The notes beneath the pieces were generated by a model. The model did not search any database. It was given only the letters and a program-made list of their open reading frames with translations, and was not told the origin of the DNA. Shown in pieces: positions 5,556 through 8,288 of a stretch of 8,288 bases of DNA. A program made the position numbers and the translations under genes. How positions within the stretch are numbered: position 1 is the stretch's first letter; every line of letters starts with the position of its first letter. Source of the stretch: Candidatus Krumholzibacteriia bacterium (lineage in GTDB: Bacteria; Krumholzibacteriota; Krumholzibacteriia; LZORAL124-64-63); the NCBI GenBank assembly GCA_014859985.1, contig JACZKN010000519.1, positions 1 to 8,288 of the forward strand. Reading direction: 5' to 3'.

Positions 5556-8051
5556 CTACTTCAACATCACCATCTTGTGCTGGACGGCCTCGCCGCCCGC
5601 GGCCAGGCGGGCGAAGTACACGCCGCTGCCCACGCGCCGGCCGGCGTCGTCGGCGCCGTCCCAGACCACGGTGTGCTCGCCGGCGGTCAGGGCGCCCACG
5701 GCCAGGCGCCGCACCAGGCGGCCCTGCACGTCGTAGACCGCCAGGACGGCCGGGCCGTCGCGGTCCACGGCAAACGTGATCCTGGTCAGGGGGTTGAAGG
5801 GGTTGGGATGGTTGCCCAGGACCAGGCGCCGTGCCGGCACGTCGCCCGCGGCCGCGAGCCCGCTGGCCAGGCCCCAGATCTCCACGTCGTCGATGTTCCA
5901 GCCCGAATAGGTCCAGCTGCCGTCGGTCGGCCCGAGGGTCCAGCGCAGGTACACCGTGGCCTGGCCGTCGGCCACGGCGCTGATGTCGAACTCCACCTGG
6001 GTCCAGGCGGTGTCGGTGATCTCGCTGCCGTTGGTCCAGAGCGTCGTGAAGGTGACGCCGTCGTTGCTCACGCCGAACGAGGCCCGGTCGTAGGCCGGCT
6101 GCTCGACGTTGAGCCAGCGCTGGAACTTCACCGACACCGCGCCCAGGGCCGAGCAGTCGATGGCCGTGGTGGTCAGGTGCCGCTGCGGCAGGTTGTTGGT
6201 GTAGTCCCCGGCCAGGTTGTAGCCGTAGACGTTGGCGCCGGTGAACCCCGAGGTCGGGTCCGGCTCGCCGTAGGCCCCGCCGCCGCCGGTGGGCACGCCG
6301 AAGGCCCAACCCGTGTCCGTCGTCCAGCCCGGATCCTCGTCCAGGGTGAAGGCCAGCTGCAGCGAGGACACGCCCACGGTCAGGGCCAGATTGCGCGCGG
6401 TGGTGCCGTCGCCGTCGGTGAGGTTGGTGAAGGTGATCTCCCCGGCGTAGGCGCCGATGGGCAGGGCCGAGGCTGCCGCGTTGAGGACGGCTTCAACCGC
6501 GGCCGAAGCGCCGGCCGCGAGGGTCCCCGATCCGCCGACGGTCACGTCCAGCCAGGCCACGTCCACCGACACCGCGTAGTCGACGGCGTAGGCGCTGTTG
6601 TTGGTCACGGTCCACTCGTGCCCGGCCGGCACGAAGGGTCCGCCCGCGTCGCCGGCGGCCGCGAAGTTGCCGCCCGCCACCTGCAGGCCGGTGGCCCAGG
6701 GCGCGAAGGTGTCCGTGGTCACGGCCCCGGTGCCCAGGGGATCGAGGTAGCTGCTGATCGAGTTCCAGGACAGGAAGAAGCGCCCGTACCAGTCGGATTC
6801 GTCGTTGCCGCAGGCGGCGTAGCCGCCGTGGAGCTGGCCGATCACCCGGTGGTTCTGGTCGAACAGCGGCGAGCCGGACGAGCCGGGCTCGGTGGTGCCC
6901 AGGTCCCAGTCGATGACCCGGACGTGGGTGCCGCCGCCGGGCACCGCCGTGCCCAGGTAGCTGGTGATCGTCGTCGCCTGGTACTCGAAGCTGATGCTCT
7001 TCTCGTCGGTGCTGGGGTGGTGGATGGCCACCGCCATGGTGGCGTCGGCGCCGCTGCGGTCCCAGCCGGCGAACGACACCTCGTGGGCCGGGTCGGTGGG
7101 ATCGTCCATCAGCACCAGGGTGAAGTCGGACGTGGACGAGGCGGCCAGGAAGGTCGAGCCGGTCTGGAAGTCGGCCAGCGAACCGCCGCTCTGGGCGCCG
7201 CAGGTCGGGCTCTGGAAGTTCCAGTACACCACCAGCGAGGCGGCATTGCCGGCGTTGATGCCGCAGTGGTTGGCGGTCAGGAAGTAGGGCGTGCCGTCCT
7301 CGGCGGTGTTGTTGAGCATGGAGCCCGTGCAGAAGGTCGAGCCGCCGGTGGAGATCACGCCCACCGAGTTGATCTCCAGGCGCCAGTCGTCGCCTTCGGG
7401 GCAGACCACGTCGATGTTGCAGGTGCCCGCCTTCTCCGCCGAGTCGTCGGCCTGGGCCATTTCGTGAAGTTCGTCGAAGTAGCGGTAGCCCCGGTTGACC
7501 GACGTCAACTCCAGCTCGTAGTCGTGGCGCGACCCGGCCGGCAGCAGCAGCTCGACCACGATGTCGTCCGCGATCACCACCGGCGTCCACAACTCGCCGT
7601 GGACTTCATTGTCCCCTTCGGTGAAGACACGCACGCCGCGGGGGTCGTCGCCGCCCTTGGCGTCGGCCGGCGCGATGGTCAGCCGGGAGTTCTTGGGCAG
7701 TCGGTAGCCGGTGAAGCCCAGGTTCAGCGATGTCGCTCCCGGGGCGGTGATGCGCAGGCGCCACAGCAGCCAGCGGTCGCCCAGCGGCTCCCAGGTCCCG
7801 TCGGTCTCGGGGGTGATGCTCACCGCCTGGGGCAAGGCGAAGCGGGGGGCCAGGCCCTGGGCCTCACGCTCGGCGTCCTCGGCGCGGGCGGCGTCACGGT
7901 CCACCGGCTCTGCGGCCAGGGTCGGCACCCGGTCCAGGGCGCGCACCGTGAATCCGGCGGCCAGCGGGTCGGGGGCGGCGAAGGAGGCGGCCGCCGCCAG
8001 CAGGAGTGCGGCGGCGACGGCGACAGGGGTGACGAGGCGCATCGTGGGCAT
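5556..8051 (-). CDS. Secreted lysyl-endopeptidase-like serine protease with BACON-like, MAM/jelly-roll and FlgD-type tail domains
   Basis: This is an 831-residue extracellular S1-family protease. In order it has a signal peptide (1-25, MRLVTPVAVAAALLLAAAASFA core), a pro-region (about 26-205), a protease domain (about 206-440), a BACON-like beta domain (475-560), a MAM or jelly-roll-like domain (565-730, ending in GWNIDDVEIWG) and a FlgD-type Ig-like sorting tail (742-831, HPNPFNP). The catalytic triad is H262 (TANHC), D309 (SDFTL) and S392 (GSSGSPL). Cysteines 211, 217, 241, 263, 284 and 414 match the three disulfides of Achromobacter protease I, and D420 matches the Asp that sets Lys specificity there. 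The start at 8051 has AAGGAG at 8057-8062 with a 5-base spacing. The in-frame ATG at 8156 is rejected because it falls inside the predicted promoter and would put 35 residues before the signal peptide. A 12-bp-stem hairpin follows the stop. Confidence 0.93.
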   Translation of the reverse strand: MPTMRLVTPVAVAAALLLAAAASFAAPDPLAAGFTVRALDRVPTLAAEPVDRDAARAEDAEREAQGLAPRFALPQAVSITPETDGTWEPLGDRWLLWRLRITAPGATSLNLGFTGYRLPKNSRLTIAPADAKGGDDPRGVRVFTEGDNEVHGELWTPVVIADDIVVELLLPAGSRHDYELELTSVNRGYRYFDELHEMAQADDSAEKAGTCNIDVVCPEGDDWRLEINSVGVISTGGSTFCTGSMLNNTAEDGTPYFLTANHCGINAGNAASLVVYWNFQSPTCGAQSGGSLADFQTGSTFLAASSTSDFTLVLMDDPTDPAHEVSFAGWDRSGADATMAVAIHHPSTDEKSISFEYQATTITSYLGTAVPGGGTHVRVIDWDLGTTEPGSSGSPLFDQNHRVIGQLHGGYAACGNDESDWYGRFFLSWNSISSYLDPLGTGAVTTDTFAPWATGLQVAGGNFAAAGDAGGPFVPAGHEWTVTNNSAYAVDYAVSVDVAWLDVTVGGSGTLAAGASAAVEAVLNAAASALPIGAYAGEITFTNLTDGDGTTARNLALTVGVSSLQLAFTLDEDPGWTTDTGWAFGVPTGGGGAYGEPDPTSGFTGANVYGYNLAGDYTNNLPQRHLTTTAIDCSALGAVSVKFQRWLNVEQPAYDRASFGVSNDGVTFTTLWTNGSEITDTAWTQVEFDISAVADGQATVYLRWTLGPTDGSWTYSGWNIDDVEIWGLASGLAAAGDVPARRLVLGNHPNPFNPLTRITFAVDRDGPAVLAVYDVQGRLVRRLAVGALTAGEHTVVWDGADDAGRRVGSGVYFARLAAGGEAVQHKMVMLK

Positions 8052-8127
8052 GGCGGCTCCTTGACGATATCCAGGGCGAACTCGGGGACGGCCGGCAAAG
8101 GCGGGACCGTCCGGCGGGCTGAGTCTC

Positions 8128-8156
8128 ATTGTACCGCGGGCAGGCTCCTGTGACAA
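8128..8156 (-). promoter_or_regulatory. Sigma-70-type promoter of the protease gene
   Basis: On the minus strand, TTGTCA (8151-8156) is followed after exactly 17 bases by TACAAT (8128-8133), one mismatch in each box. Transcription would start near 8121, leaving a leader of about 70 bases before the ATG at 8051. The leader can form a stem between GGACGGCC (8086-8093) and the segment 8104-8112, with one bulged A. Confidence 0.7.
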
Positions 8157-8288
8157 TAACTCATTTCACGTCACAATATTACAATATCGCGAGAAATGTG
8201 GCGGGATGCCATCTTGTCTGGCAAATCCGTGATGGCCGCCGGGCCCATCCGGCCGGTCAGCGCCCGCCCCGGCCGGTCCGTCCCGACC
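8157..8288. other. AT-rich, repeat-containing upstream region; no supported gene
   Basis: Bases 8157-8200 are markedly AT-rich. They contain a tandem ACAATATT/ACAATATC pair (8173-8188), and a further ACAATA lies at 8153-8158. TGTGAC (8149-8154) and GTCACA (8170-8175) form an inverted repeat with a 15-base spacer that overlaps the protease -35 box. The rest, 8201-8288, is GC-rich with two GGCCGG-type blocks. A short minus-strand open frame runs from the window edge to TGA at 8171-8173, and a plus-strand frame opens at ATG 8232, but neither has supporting signals. Confidence 0.4.

Noticed and set aside
4668..8153. Very long plus-strand open frame (1161 codons) opposite the protease and DAHP synthase genes
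   Set aside because: It runs antisense to two strongly conserved proteins, has low-complexity Val/Gly/Ala/Arg composition without domains, and is explained by scarce stop codons in GC-rich coding DNA.
8052..8156. Upstream in-frame ATG at 8156 as start of the protease
   Set aside because: It overlaps the predicted -35 box, lacks a ribosome binding site and would bury the signal peptide 35 residues inside the protein. ATG 8051 has AAGGAG at ideal spacing.
8232..8288. Plus-strand open frame beginning at ATG 8232 as a divergent gene
   Set aside because: No Shine-Dalgarno or convincing promoter, and only 19 codons before the window ends.

Overview
This is a GC-rich bacterial window with six protein-coding genes that can be read with confidence. 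The best clue to the organism is the C-terminus of the large secreted protease (5556-8051, minus strand). It ends in a FlgD-type Ig-like tail with an HPNPFNP motif and a final VYFARL...KMVMLK block. That tail is typical of the FCB superphylum, especially high-GC uncultured lineages such as Candidatus Eisenbacteria, Krumholzibacteriota and Latescibacteria. The HNH protein with a DUF222-like front half, encoded on the left, fits such genomes too. The phylum is inferred; no rRNA or other phylogenetic marker is present.

Layout. On the plus strand are an exported HEAT-repeat-like protein of unknown function (42-734) and a DUF222-like/HNH endonuclease (839-1825). The endonuclease has its own near-consensus sigma-70-type promoter built on a tandem 10/11-bp repeat. 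Everything to the right is on the minus strand. Read in the direction of transcription this is a secreted lysyl-endopeptidase-like protease (8051 to 5556), a type I DAHP synthase (5383 to 4322), and cydA-cydB for a cytochrome bd quinol oxidase (4205 to 1834). cydA and cydB overlap by one base (TGATG) and form an operon. cydB and the HNH gene converge with only 8 bp between their stop codons.

Function. CydA and CydB form one membrane complex that oxidises quinol and reduces oxygen, so the cell can respire oxygen at least at low levels. DAHP synthase is the entry step to aromatic amino acids. The protease is an extracellular digestive enzyme with a pro-domain, a complete S1 catalytic triad, the full Achromobacter-protease-I cysteine pattern and surface or secretion modules. 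The three minus-strand units look independently transcribed (gaps of 172 and 116 bp) and share no obvious pathway.

I do not see a clear new multi-gene system. The points most worth a second look are the repeat-embedded promoter and AT-rich linker of the HNH gene, the repeat-rich region at the protease promoter, the predicted Lys specificity and sorting tail of the protease, and a substituted heme-site arginine in CydA.
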